The notes beneath the pieces are model-generated. The model had not been told where the DNA came from and did no database searches. It worked only from the letters and a program-made list of their open reading frames with translations. Shown piece after piece: positions 51,301 to 59,143 of a stretch of DNA of 64,000 nt; the stretch's first letter is position 1, and each line of letters starts with the position of its first letter. Made by a program: the position numbers and the translations under genes. Origin of the DNA: JAGQUL01 sp038212015 (GTDB lineage: Bacteria; Actinomycetota; Thermoleophilia; Gaiellales; SKUG01); assembly GCA_038212015.1 (NCBI GenBank), contig JBBQUY010000007.1, forward strand, positions 1 through 64,000, in the 5' to 3' direction.

Positions 51301-54300
51301 GGTTCGGAGCCGGCACCGAGCGTCACCGCGACGATCGCCGTGGACTGTCGGCCGTTCACGACGCTGGCGGTCATCCCCGTCGGGTCATTGCCGTCCAGAC
51401 GCACCTCGAAGCCGACGCTCCCGAAATTGCCGGCGCCGTCGAAGGCGGTGGCGGTGAGCGCGCCGGGCGGGGCGAGCGCCGCCGGATTGGCGAACGTGTA
51501 CTCCATCGTGAACGCGTCCGCGACCGGAAGCGGCGACGTGAAGGCGGCGTTGGTGACGCCGGCTGCCGGGGTCCAGCCAGCACCGAATCCGGGGAACTCG
51601 ACACGGTTGACGCCGCTGCCTGCATCGGAGGCGGTCATGCGTGCGTCGAGCTGGTAGGCGCCGGCGGGTGCGGTCGGATTGACCCAGGCGACGTTGCCGA
51701 GCGAGTGCATGAACGCGCTGCCGAAGTCGTTCCAGCTGTGCCATGCGCGCATCGGTGGCTGGTTGTCCACGAGCACGGTGATCGAGTCGGTCGCGGAGGC
51801 GTTGCCGGCGCGGTCGTAGCTCGTTGCCGTGATCGTGTACCAGCCGTCGTCGAACGTCGTCGTGTTCCAGCTGCACGTGAAGGACCATGCGGGGCTGGAA
51901 CCGCCAAGCGTGGCGGGATCGCAGATGACGCCGGTACCGGGTGCCTCGGGGCCCGTCCACGTCAGGCGAACGCGATCGATGCCCGAGTGCGCGTCGGTCG
52001 CGGTTCCGCCGATGCTGAAGGTCGCGCTCTGAGAGCTTGCATCTGCCGGAGAGGTGATGTCCACGGCTGGCGGCACGAGATCGACGCGCCGCGCGCCCAC
52101 CGGCGCACTGAAGCCGGTGTTGCCCACGTTGTCAGCGACCTGCATGCGGTAGCGGTAGCAGCGGCTGCCGAGCGCGGTGACGTCATGCGCTGCCGCTGCG
52201 GGCGCCGTTCCCGCCCCGCCGACCGCGGTGTTCCACGTCCCGTTCCATGCGCCGCAGGTGTCATTGACGAGCGGTGCCCAGTCGAATTCCAGGGCCCAGG
52301 TGCCGAGGCCGGACCCGCCGACCTCGTCGGTGCCGGGTGCGATCGTGACGTTCACGATCGGTGTGTTCTGCAGACCGCTCGGCACCGACGCGAGCATTTC
52401 GGTCGGCGCGTTGCCGTCGAGCCGCACCTCGAAGCTGGTCGTGGACGAGTTCCCTGCGCCGTCGAACGCGCGTGCCTGGACGACGCCCGGCTCCGCGAGC
52501 GATGTCGGCGTCGTCCACGTGTAGGCGAGCGTGTAGGCGTTCGCTGCGGGCGTCGGGGACGTGAAGGCGCCGTTGGTGATGGCGGCGGGTGTCCAGCCCG
52601 CGCCCAGCGCCGGGAACTCGACGCGGTTCACGCCGCTGCCCGCATCGGTCGCGGTGACGCGCGCATCGAGCTGGAAGGTGCCGGGCGCCGCGACGCTGTT
52701 GACCCATGCGATGGAGCCGACGGTGTGCGTGTAGGACGAGCCGCTCACCTCGTTCCAGCTGTGCCAGTTGATGATCGGAGGATTGTTGTCGAGCCGGTAG
52801 GTGCGCGAGACGACCGTCGACCAGCGACCCGAGCGATCGCGGGCTCGCACGAACACCGTGTAGTCGCCGTCAGCCAACAGGGGCGCCGTCGTGTTCCAGG
52901 AGCAGGTCCAGCCAAGGTCGTCCCACGTGCCCGTGAACGTCGTGATCGACGCGCAGGCGGTGCCGGTCGCGTCGGGGAGCGCGTCGGCGTCGGGGCCGTC
53001 GGCGAGTTCCCAGGTGACGTTCACTTCCTGGATGCCGCTGCCGGTGTCCGGATATTCGGGGAAGGTGCCTTCCCACAGGTCGTTCGTGCGGCCGGTGATG
53101 TCGAAGGTGCCGCGCTGGTCGCTGCCGTCGGCGGGTCCGCTGATCGAGACCTCGGGATCGGCGAAGTCGAACCGGCGCATGCCGTTGGACGGGATCAGGG
53201 TCTCGTTGCCGACGTTGTCGTAGACGCGGACCTTCGTCTCCAGGCACCAGGAATCCAGGAAGTCGGGAATCCCGTCACCTGGCGCAAAGTCGTTCATCAG
53301 CCAGTTCATGGTGACGATGCCGCCGTTGCCGATGGCGCCGCTGCGATTGGGGTCGCCGTCGCCTGCGAACCAGGGGTCCCAGGCGCCGCACACGCCATCT
53401 TCGAGCGGTGCCGTGCGAAGGTCGAGGACCCAGCTGCCAACTCCCGAAAGCGCGTCAGTGCCGACCTGGATGGTCTGCGTGTAGGTCGTCGTCGACTGCA
53501 GGCCGGTCAGGGGCGTCATCGAGCCGCCGGTGGGGCCGGCACCGTCGGGCTCGATGCGGAAGTTGAGGGCGGGTGCGCCGGTCGCATTGCCGACGTTGTC
53601 GATCGCGGTCGCGTTGTTGAGCGCGGGATCGCCGGCTCCGCCGCCTGCAAAGGAGTAGTTCCAGGACCAGGTGTTGCCGAGCCCGACCGTGGTGTCGGAT
53701 CCGCCCGGACCCCACGCGGCGCCGGCGCCGAGATTGGGGAAGTCGACGCGGTTCATGCCGGAGGCGGGGTCGGTCGCGGTGACCGTGGCGGTTGCCGTCC
53801 CTGCGCCGGCGCCGACGGTGGAGTTGAACCAGAGCAGGTCGGCGTTCGCGCCGCCGGGGGCGTGCAGCCACGGCGAGCTCTCGGTCCATGACGTCCACGA
53901 AGCGGTCGGTGCACCCGTGTCGACGATGATGCCATTGGAGCACGCGACGTTCGCCAGGTTCCCGACGTTGTCGACGCCGCGAACGCACGCGAAGTAGGTC
54001 GCGCCGTTGGTCAGGGTCAGGCCGGTGCGCAGCGTGTTCGTCGTCATCCCGGTGCTCGCCCAGGGGGAGGTGGCTCCCGCGCCGCAGTCGACACCGGTGC
54101 TGCTCGTGCTGAAGCAGGCGTCGTAGGAGGCGAGGCCGGAGCCGCCGGCGACGTCCGTGATCGTGTCCCAGTTCGACTGGAGCTGGGTCGTGGACGCGGT
54201 GTAGTCGAGGTCGGCGGCGCTTCCGTCACGGAGCCCGGCGGTCTGCGGGGGCGAGGCGGTGTCCACGGTCTGTCCATTGGTGCAGACGGAGGGGCCGACG

Positions 54301-57296
54301 TTGCCCGCGAGATCGATCGCGCGCACGCACGTGTAGTAGATCTGGGCGTTCGTGAGCGCCAGCCCCGTGCGGGTGACGAAGAGGTCGTTGCTGCCGGTGC
54401 TCGTCCAGGCCTGCACGATCGTGCCCGCGCAGTCGACGGCGCCGCTCGTGGCGGTCGACATGCAGTACTCGTAGTTGAGGATGCCGGCGCCATCCGGGGC
54501 AGCCGTCCAGTTCGCGGACAGCTGCGTTGCGCTCGGCGTGAAGGCGATGTCGGCGGCGAGCCCGTCGGCCGGGCTGCCAGGCGCTCCGGGAGGCCCGGTG
54601 TCGATGCCGAACTTGTCGCACGGCCCGAGGTTGGTTCCTGGGCACAGTCCGACTGCCGGGTTGGGGTCGATCGTCGTCCAGGGACTGGCGTCGGATTCGC
54701 CGCCGTCCTCTTCCGTGCGCGCGCGCATGTAGTAGAAGCCTTCGGCGAGCGCCGGGGACGTCCAGGAATCGGTCGTGCTGCCGAGCACCTGTCCGGCGGG
54801 CGAGGTGCCTTCGGCGACGAGGGTGTTGCAGAGTGCGTCGGCGCAGATCTGGTAGCGGATGTGGTGGTACCAGTCCGGGTCGTTCAGGTTGGCGCGCAGC
54901 GTCGGGGTGGTGTCACCGGTGTAGCCGCTCGGACCCATGAAGCTCGAGTGGCGCAGGTTCGTCGGCGGGGGGGTGGAGTCGGTGGCGGGGGCGCTGAAAT
55001 CGATGTAGGTGTCGGCGTGGCCGGTCGTGAGCGAGATCGTCTCGTACGCGCGCGAGTTGTTGTACACCTTGAGCGCGTACTCGACGTAGAAGTACTCGGT
55101 CGGCAGCATCGACCGGGATGTGGGCGTCGCCGTCACGGTCGGGCTGTAGCAGGCGCCCGCGCCGAGCGTCGCCTGCGGAGAGGCGGCGGACCAGGTCGTC
55201 ATCGGGGTGCTGGCGGTGATCGCGCCGGCGGCAGTGCGGATCTTCCACACGCGCGCCCGGAAGCCGACGTCGATCGTGCCGGTCGAGAGCGGCTCGCGGC
55301 AGACGCGCGCACCGATCGTCCACGTACCGCCCGAGAGCGTCGTTCCGCCATTGCTGGCGCTCGTCCAGCCGTAACTGCCGGCCCCGCCGCCGGGGTAGCG
55401 GCGCTGGATGCGACCGCTCGCGTCACCGACCCAGGCGAGGCTCGCGCTGCGAGCGGCTCCGGTCACGATCTCGTTGCCGCCCGCGGCGTTGGCCTGCAGC
55501 GTCCACGTCGCGCCACCGTTGGTGGTCTGCGCGATGGTGCCGCCGGTGCCCGCGGCGAACGCGTTCGAGGCATCGACGGCCTGGACCCAGTTGAACTGCT
55601 GACCGGTCAATCCAACGGCCTGCTGCGTCCACAGCCAGCCGTTCGACGAGCCGTTCACCGTCTTGTAGATGGCGCCGGTCGCGCCCACGGCCCAGGCGAT
55701 CTCACCATCGACGGCAGAGATGGAGCGGAAGTCGGCGACGTTCTGGAACTTGTACCCGATCTGGGGGTTGGTGTTGCCGTTCATGTTGTCGGCGCGATAG
55801 ACCTTGCTCGGCGACGTCACCACCCAGGCTGGATATGGCGGGCTTCCAGGCGTGCCGACGATGTCGACGCTCCACACGTCGCCCATGTTCGGCTCGTTCT
55901 TGTTCGCCCACGCGCCACCGCCGTTGCTGGTGTAGCCGACGTACTTGCCGGTGCCACCGGTCATCGCGACGTTCGCGTCGAGCGCGTCGATGTCGTAGAG
56001 CGTCTGGTTCGGCACGCCGCCGTCGGCTGCACCGAACGTTGCTGCGCCGTTCGCGTTCGTCGAACGGCGGATCGTGCCGTTGTCGCCCGCGACCCACACG
56101 ACCGACGGGCTCGGCGCCGAGATGCCGCGCAGCACTGCCGTCGTCCCGGTCCAGTGGCGGGTCCAGGAGCAGCCACCGTCGAGCGAACGCAGGATGTAGC
56201 CGAGCTCGCCCGCGGCGTAGATCGTCTGGTCGTCGGCGGCCTCCATCGCGTAGATGCGCGTGCCGAACGCGGCGGTGCCGTCCTGGATCGCCCAGCCGTT
56301 CGGGCCTCCACTCGGCGTCGCCGTGGCGATCGCGGCGCCCGGCGAGGCGTTTCGCGCGATCATCGATCCCCAGATCGATTCACCGACCCCGTCGATCGGC
56401 AGCTTCGTGCACGAACTCGCCGGCCCGGTGGCGAGCGAGACGTTCTCCGACCCGGTCACGACCGCATTGGCCGTGCTCATCGGGTGGATGCGCTGCGGGA
56501 AGTCGGCGGTCGGGTCGACGACGTACGGCAGCCCGAGCCGGCGGTCATTGACGGTGAACGATGCGATGTTGCCTCGGAGCTTCCACTTCGGGCGCATCGA
56601 GACGCGATTTCGAGCGTTGAGCACGACCGGGGCGGCGAGCACGACCTTGCCGCCGTACACGATGCGGCCGGCGCCGTCGATGTACGGCTTGCGGCCCTTG
56701 GTGTACGTCAGTCGCCAGCGCCAGGTGCGAACGCCCTGGCGAGTGTGGACGACGATCGATTCCTTGACGGTGCCGTAGCCGGATTCCAGCACGACGTCGT
56801 AGTCGGAGGTCTCGTAGCGGGCACCGCCGCGGAACCGCACGAGCTTCGCCGCCGGCACGTCGAGCATGCGCCAGCCAGAGGTGCCGAGCCCGTCGGGCAG
56901 GTTGATCCGGAACGGGCCCGACAGGGTGGCGGGAAAGTCGAGCCCCGACGTGTCGTGGCCGGACCGGAGGCGGCGGGCGGGGACGTGGACGCGGCCGCCG
57001 AGGGGGCGGTTGACCCAGCCGGGGCTCACCGTGCGGCGGGTGCAGACGCGAAGGGTCCGTCCCTTGACGCGGCGAACGAAGGTGCCCTTGCCGGCAGCTC
57101 GGTAGCCCTTTCGCAGCAGTGTGCGTACCGTGCCGCGGCGCAGGACGAGCACCTGGTCGCAGGTGGCGGTCGCCTTGCGAACCGGGACGCTCTGTCCAGG
57201 TCGGGCATCGGCGGGGGCAGCGAACATGGCGGGGAGCATCGTGGCGGCACAGACCGCGAGCAGCACGAGCGGCGACCTGCCGGCCACCTCGCGCAT
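45327..57296 (-). CDS. Giant secreted modular surface protein (3,989 residues)
   Basis: Starts at ATG 57296 with GGGGGAT seven bases upstream; a 350-residue upstream extension of the frame is not coding. Signal peptide to about residue 31 (FAAPADA). An N-terminal domain ends in LGLPYVVDPTADFP, a motif seen at the front of large actinobacterial RHS/teneurin-like proteins. Residues 320-630 form a Ycf48/BNR-type propeller (DGGCSWTRHWTGTT, VVWVAGDNGTIRRS, TTNGGATWTLQA). From about 800 onward come Ig-like/fibronectin-like modules, each with DxxGNxxx and PVxxxPPxAxxL strands; three super-modules of about 340-360 residues begin near 1385, 1747 and 2088. The last 325 residues hold a separate sandwich (GVVLTKLRMADFAGSTVQLRF). 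No catalytic motif; adhesin or matrix protein inferred. Confidence 0.85.
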   Translation of the reverse strand: MREVAGRSPLVLLAVCAATMLPAMFAAPADARPGQSVPVRKATATCDQVLVLRRGTVRTLLRKGYRAAGKGTFVRRVKGRTLRVCTRRTVSPGWVNRPLGGRVHVPARRLRSGHDTSGLDFPATLSGPFRINLPDGLGTSGWRMLDVPAAKLVRFRGGARYETSDYDVVLESGYGTVKESIVVHTRQGVRTWRWRLTYTKGRKPYIDGAGRIVYGGKVVLAAPVVLNARNRVSMRPKWKLRGNIASFTVNDRRLGLPYVVDPTADFPQRIHPMSTANAVVTGSENVSLATGPASSCTKLPIDGVGESIWGSMIARNASPGAAIATATPSGGPNGWAIQDGTAAFGTRIYAMEAADDQTIYAAGELGYILRSLDGGCSWTRHWTGTTAVLRGISAPSPSVVWVAGDNGTIRRSTNANGAATFGAADGGVPNQTLYDIDALDANVAMTGGTGKYVGYTSNGGGAWANKNEPNMGDVWSVDIVGTPGSPPYPAWVVTSPSKVYRADNMNGNTNPQIGYKFQNVADFRSISAVDGEIAWAVGATGAIYKTVNGSSNGWLWTQQAVGLTGQQFNWVQAVDASNAFAAGTGGTIAQTTNGGATWTLQANAAGGNEIVTGAARSASLAWVGDASGRIQRRYPGGGAGSYGWTSASNGGTTLSGGTWTIGARVCREPLSTGTIDVGFRARVWKIRTAAGAITASTPMTTWSAASPQATLGAGACYSPTVTATPTSRSMLPTEYFYVEYALKVYNNSRAYETISLTTGHADTYIDFSAPATDSTPPPTNLRHSSFMGPSGYTGDTTPTLRANLNDPDWYHHIRYQICADALCNTLVAEGTSPAGQVLGSTTDSWTSPALAEGFYYMRARTEEDGGESDASPWTTIDPNPAVGLCPGTNLGPCDKFGIDTGPPGAPGSPADGLAADIAFTPSATQLSANWTAAPDGAGILNYEYCMSTATSGAVDCAGTIVQAWTSTGSNDLFVTRTGLALTNAQIYYTCVRAIDLAGNVGPSVCTNGQTVDTASPPQTAGLRDGSAADLDYTASTTQLQSNWDTITDVAGGSGLASYDACFSTSSTGVDCGAGATSPWASTGMTTNTLRTGLTLTNGATYFACVRGVDNVGNLANVACSNGIIVDTGAPTASWTSWTESSPWLHAPGGANADLLWFNSTVGAGAGTATATVTATDPASGMNRVDFPNLGAGAAWGPGGSDTTVGLGNTWSWNYSFAGGGAGDPALNNATAIDNVGNATGAPALNFRIEPDGAGPTGGSMTPLTGLQSTTTYTQTIQVGTDALSGVGSWVLDLRTAPLEDGVCGAWDPWFAGDGDPNRSGAIGNGGIVTMNWLMNDFAPGDGIPDFLDSWCLETKVRVYDNVGNETLIPSNGMRRFDFADPEVSISGPADGSDQRGTFDITGRTNDLWEGTFPEYPDTGSGIQEVNVTWELADGPDADALPDATGTACASITTFTGTWDDLGWTCSWNTTAPLLADGDYTVFVRARDRSGRWSTVVSRTYRLDNNPPIINWHSWNEVSGSSYTHTVGSIAWVNSVAAPGTFQLDARVTATDAGSGVNRVEFPALGAGWTPAAITNGAFTSPTPAANAYTLAYTWTTPTSLAEPGVVQARAFDGAGNSSTTSFEVRLDGNAPTEMLASVPSGLQNTPIVNVTIAPGTDEVGGSGLGTWALEFDWAPLVNDTCGAWNGTWNTAVGGAGTAPAAAAHDVTALGSRCYRYRMQVADNVGNTGFSAPVGARRVDLVPPAVDITSPADASSQSATFSIGGTATDAHSGIDRVRLTWTGPEAPGTGVICDPATLGGSSPAWSFTCSWNTTTFDDGWYTITATSYDRAGNASATDSITVLVDNQPPMRAWHSWNDFGSAFMHSLGNVAWVNPTAPAGAYQLDARMTASDAGSGVNRVEFPGFGAGWTPAAGVTNAAFTSPLPVADAFTMEYTFANPAALAPPGALTATAFDGAGNFGSVGFEVRLDGNDPTGMTASVVNGRQSTAIVAVTLGAGSEPALESGLASWALLVDTAPLTNDACGAFTGTWSPVTSGVGIAPASYNHDVTALGSQCYRYRLDVTDNVGNVGSSTPATARRVDLTPPTVDITSPATGSVLGSTFAISGTAGDAHSGIDRVRLTWAGPEAPGTGVICDPATLGGASPSWTFSCDWATFIDGIDDGTYVVTATSYDLAGNVSATDSITIFLDNFPPFVGFHSFVEATPYTFWAGPIGTNNELWYNPTAPAGNYAFDVQMTASDASGVDRVEFDAAGAGWTGGLPATQTAPVGPADRYAQTYSFNTSGVVADPPTLNATAFDPAGNNDDVQFELTPDSAAPATGSVSNPNSYNPSTTVVVNVATGTDGAGSGIQGWTLLRATGTLSAGTCIGWTGYATTVATGVGMLTGTRNDVVADGDCARYRLVVTDNVGNVGTFTGTDETKIDLTPPTGSITLSENTGTQWTHLASPTRLFVNTGAGRTGTFDANVTANAASGILDVTFPTLAAGFTGAGVMPGPGPNFVRTYTWTGPAGAPPASVDAAVRSNSLGSLDLPFEVVADPDAPTGATVAHPGGYTTSTTLTINYTSGGDGGGSGLAGYQLERETGTLAGGACAWTGTWDPAGPAGGASYADTLVHATCYRYRVASTDNVGNVGYSPVSAARMVDTTAPTGASITITENANTAEQWVSAPDTIWVKAAPTAPASFNVSVTATDPESGTGAAVFPALGSTFTFTSTGAFTGRYAWAPTALTPGAAPIVQVANGAGLTTTIPFTVNIDGDAPTGATLDQENGFVTDFLVDLSYTTGGDGAGSGIETWRIERQRAPYTIATDTCGVWTAWTVYPSAPGQPASPHVDSSVAQPNCYRYRVVEIDRVGNRTDTLDTTGDITKVIYDITPPTAFSLNLPTNPVVPAITTGQPAPACGAVPTYATATPALTWSASSDTESGLSHYDVYVDGIGAVDGTVAAPGTSWTPPALTDGAHTLGVRALDFQANFRNADPAFPANFQIDTAAPTGSLNAPAMGSWSGDTTPTLDWNAADATCLARVEVYLDGAGVPAAVASGTEGSWTPSAALADGAHTWTFVAWDVAGNSSSFGPYSFGIDTTPPTAFAITAPAGGTTVRGFVDVAWSASSDLESGLAPAAAYQVIIDGTVRATRPAGTTSTTVSGITNGVHSIVIRAFDVVGNTRDTAAVLFTGYPAIPVPVLVSPANNAWLNTVPLLDWDWPSDGGPPPTSYNVYLNGANVGSELYPTTDHTLGADPGDGSHTWRIEQIDPYTGTVTSLSRTFVIDRTPPIVDATLTRVATVVSWSAPTDPALPVASGIANQQFWIDPDGAAAPYFSSLGAAVTSRDYGALPDGGYTMWVRAYDRAGNFTDTPSIYVMNDSVPPTAFNLDAPAALPALPAITNGPAAPTCETAPTYTSATPTLSWQASSDATSGLAGYDVYVDGALLTSVGPATTSHTLVAPLTGGAHNWHVVARDNFGLSRASTPNPMNVRIDAAAPAIAYASPADNSYTADTTPSFSWNASDDNCLARVELTIGASVYVFSNVPTSFSSPIALPEGPTTWSLRAFDSAGRVTSAGAPRTVIVDTTPPNGLTAIFPANGATENEGMLTFSWTAGADTGSGVARYDLVIDGTTVATNILGTSNGTHQILGGAVVGTTAPHNWSVRAFDAVGNSAVFPFSFLAMSVPDTTPPDPFDLLTPADGAPLAAGDSLTWSPSWDFKGVSQYRVYIDGSLAATVPGNVTSFTPTTGAGAPICTVDFDPGLSAGCLAGPTYGGAAASWNTTSAAGWSAAGNALGVGDQTLPITNSASGFDGNSTNTSVTYQTTVPAAGGEIRLEHRYNTHMIGETAYDGVAIEINVNGGGWESVCEIGAVAIYGVGSVDCDYEIIEHDGAPNVALGMYNSLPRRNAFAGDSGGVVLTKLRMADFAGSTVQLRFVLATDACHRGTPAMPPDRKAYCDDPELGAPGYFPIQWRVDNLTLAQSSLLPGLHTWFVRAVDPSGNMRQSNQTWQFDLQP

Positions 57297-57300
57297 AGTG

Positions 57301-57347
57301 ATCCCCCGAAAATGCCTCACCCATGAGCTATCGGTCACACGGGGGAT
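57301..57347 (-). promoter_or_regulatory. Potential hairpin sequestering the ribosome binding site of the giant gene
   Basis: On the minus strand ATCCCCCG (57347-57340) and CGGGGGAT (57308-57301) are perfect complements around a 31-base loop, and the second arm is the Shine-Dalgarno region of the 45327-57296 gene, ending four bases before the ATG. Three more stem-loops lie further upstream at 57362-57380, 57394-57406 and 57410-57422. If transcription starts upstream of 57347, initiation would depend on opening this stem. Confidence 0.5.
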
Positions 57348-57466
57348 GTTCCTGAGTCGTTTGGGTGATATTCGGACCCATCCTGCAAACGGCTCCGCCA
57401 TGCGGACTACGACGCTTCGTCGGATGAACCTTTCGACGCCCCCAGATACGTCGATTGCTTGTGGAT

Positions 57467-59143
57467 TCAGGGCGCCTTCACGACGGACGCCGGACGGTTC
57501 AGGGTCGTTTCGGGATCCAGCAGCTGCATTGCGCGCTCCGCCATCGCGGTGATGGTGAGGCTCGGATTGACGCCCACGTTGGCGGGCATCGTGCTGCCGT
57601 CGATGATGAGCAGGCCGTGGTAGCCGTAGACGCGATGGTTGGCGTCCACGACGCCGCTTTTGGCGTCTGCGCCGATGGTGCAGCCGCCGAGCAGGTGAGC
57701 GGTCGTGGGCACGTTGAACAGGGCTTCGGTCAGGCTGCTCTGCGGGATGCCGTTCATGTATTCGGCCAGGCGAGTGGCGGATTCGTTGGCGATCGGCAGG
57801 TACGTCGGGTTCGGTCGTCCCACGTCCTGGGCGGTCGTCACCTTGATTCCACCGCCGAGCAGGCGACGCCGACCGCGGAGCTGGATCGCATTGTCGTGGG
57901 ACTGCATGACGAGCACCAGGAACGATCGTCGCGACCACCTGTGGGGCCAGGTGATCTTCGCGAAGCGGATCGGATGGCGCACGACCTGTCCGAGGAACTT
58001 CAGCGGACGGGTGATGCGCGTCCCGTTGCCGACGAGCAGCGTTGACAGCATGCCGATCGCACCGCCGCCGGCTCCGTAGGTGACCGGTTCGACGTGCGTC
58101 TGCGCGTCGGGCCAGATGCTGCTCGAGATGGCGACCGTCTGCGAGAAGTCGTGACCGTCGTTCGGCGCGGTGACCGCGAGGATCGATTCCGAGTTGGTGC
58201 GCACGAGATGTCCGATGCGGTCGCTCAGCCGAGGCAGCGTGCCGGTCATGCGCTGACGCAGCATGAGCCGGGTCGAACCGAGCGCGCCGGCTGCCACGAC
58301 GACGCCGCGGCGGGCGCGAAGCGTCTGCCGTCGATGCCGGATCCATGCCCCCGGATGCACGGTCTCGACCTGCCAGCCGTGCGAGCCGTCGGCGTCAGGA
58401 TCGGGTGCGCCATGAGCGTCCAGCGGCAGCAACCGAGTGACTTCGCGGTCGGACTGGATGCGCGCGCCGGCATGTTCGGCGAACCAGAGGTAATTCTTGG
58501 GGAGCGTGTTCTTCGCGTTGTAGCGGCAGCCGACCATGCACTCGCCGCAGCGCTGACACCCGGCGCGGCGGGGCCCTGCGCCGCCGAAATAGGGATCGTC
58601 GACCTCGACGCCGGACTCGCCCAGGAAGACGCCGACCCGCGTCATCTGGAAGGTGTCCTCGGCCCCGAGATCCCGGCCCAGGCGACGAATGAGTTCGTCG
58701 GTGACTCCGGGAGGGCCATACCGGGTGACGCCGAGCATGTGTTCGGCAGTGTCGTAGTGCGGCGCCAGCTCGGACTTCCAGTCGGCCAGGTCGGCCCAGT
58801 TGGGGGCCAGGTAGAAGGCGTCGTCCTTGGGCCGGTACAGGGTGTTGGCATAGCCCAGGCTGCCGCCCCCGACGCCAGCCCCCGTGGCGATGAACACGTC
58901 GCGAAACAATGACAGGCGCAGGATGCCGCGCATCCCGAGCTTCGGTGCCCAGAAGTAGCGGCGCAGGTCCCAGGTGCTCCGCGCGAATTCGTGGTCTTCG
59001 AAGCGGCGACCGCACTCGAGCACGAGCACCGACTCGCCGCGCTCGGCCAGGCGGAGCGCGGAGACGCTGCCGCCGAATCCCGAGCCGACGATGATCCAGT
59101 CGGCATCGAATCCGTCGCCGGGCGGGGTGTCAGCCTCGGTCAT
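57467..59143 (-). CDS. GMC family flavin oxidoreductase with four-cysteine cluster
   Basis: 558 residues. The FAD site is WIIVGSGFGGSVSALRLAERG (residues 16-36), the GMC signature ATGAGVGGGSLGYANTLY follows, and the C-terminal catalytic region has TTAHLLGGCTIG and IIDGSTMPANVGVNPSLTITAMAERAM. Residues 196-206 read CQRCGECMVGC (C-x2-C-x2-C-x3-C), a ferredoxin-like pattern that could hold a 4Fe-4S cluster, and the next segment RYNAKNTLPKNYL is typical of this bacterial subfamily, related to cholesterol oxidases. A steroid or other alcohol substrate is suggested but not shown. Its start overlaps the stop end of the upstream GST-like gene by 14 bases. Confidence 0.9.
   Translation of the reverse strand: MTEADTPPGDGFDADWIIVGSGFGGSVSALRLAERGESVLVLECGRRFEDHEFARSTWDLRRYFWAPKLGMRGILRLSLFRDVFIATGAGVGGGSLGYANTLYRPKDDAFYLAPNWADLADWKSELAPHYDTAEHMLGVTRYGPPGVTDELIRRLGRDLGAEDTFQMTRVGVFLGESGVEVDDPYFGGAGPRRAGCQRCGECMVGCRYNAKNTLPKNYLWFAEHAGARIQSDREVTRLLPLDAHGAPDPDADGSHGWQVETVHPGAWIRHRRQTLRARRGVVVAAGALGSTRLMLRQRMTGTLPRLSDRIGHLVRTNSESILAVTAPNDGHDFSQTVAISSSIWPDAQTHVEPVTYGAGGGAIGMLSTLLVGNGTRITRPLKFLGQVVRHPIRFAKITWPHRWSRRSFLVLVMQSHDNAIQLRGRRRLLGGGIKVTTAQDVGRPNPTYLPIANESATRLAEYMNGIPQSSLTEALFNVPTTAHLLGGCTIGADAKSGVVDANHRVYGYHGLLIIDGSTMPANVGVNPSLTITAMAERAMQLLDPETTLNRPASVVKAP

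Noticed and set aside
45105..53891. A 2,928-codon open frame on the + strand, antisense to the giant gene
   Set aside because: It lacks any recognisable motif, is dominated by Arg, Val, Gly and Ala runs as expected for the mirror frame of GC-rich codons, and its frame simply reflects the third-position bias of the real gene on the minus strand.
57297..57466. A c-di-GMP riboswitch before the giant gene
   Set aside because: The conserved core of the class I motif cannot be found on the minus strand; the stems are real but the class is not recognised.
57297..58346. Upstream extension of the giant gene to base 58346
   Set aside because: The added 350 residues are antisense-like Arg/His/Pro-rich sequence within the GMC gene, and a good ribosome binding site and signal peptide support the ATG at 57296.
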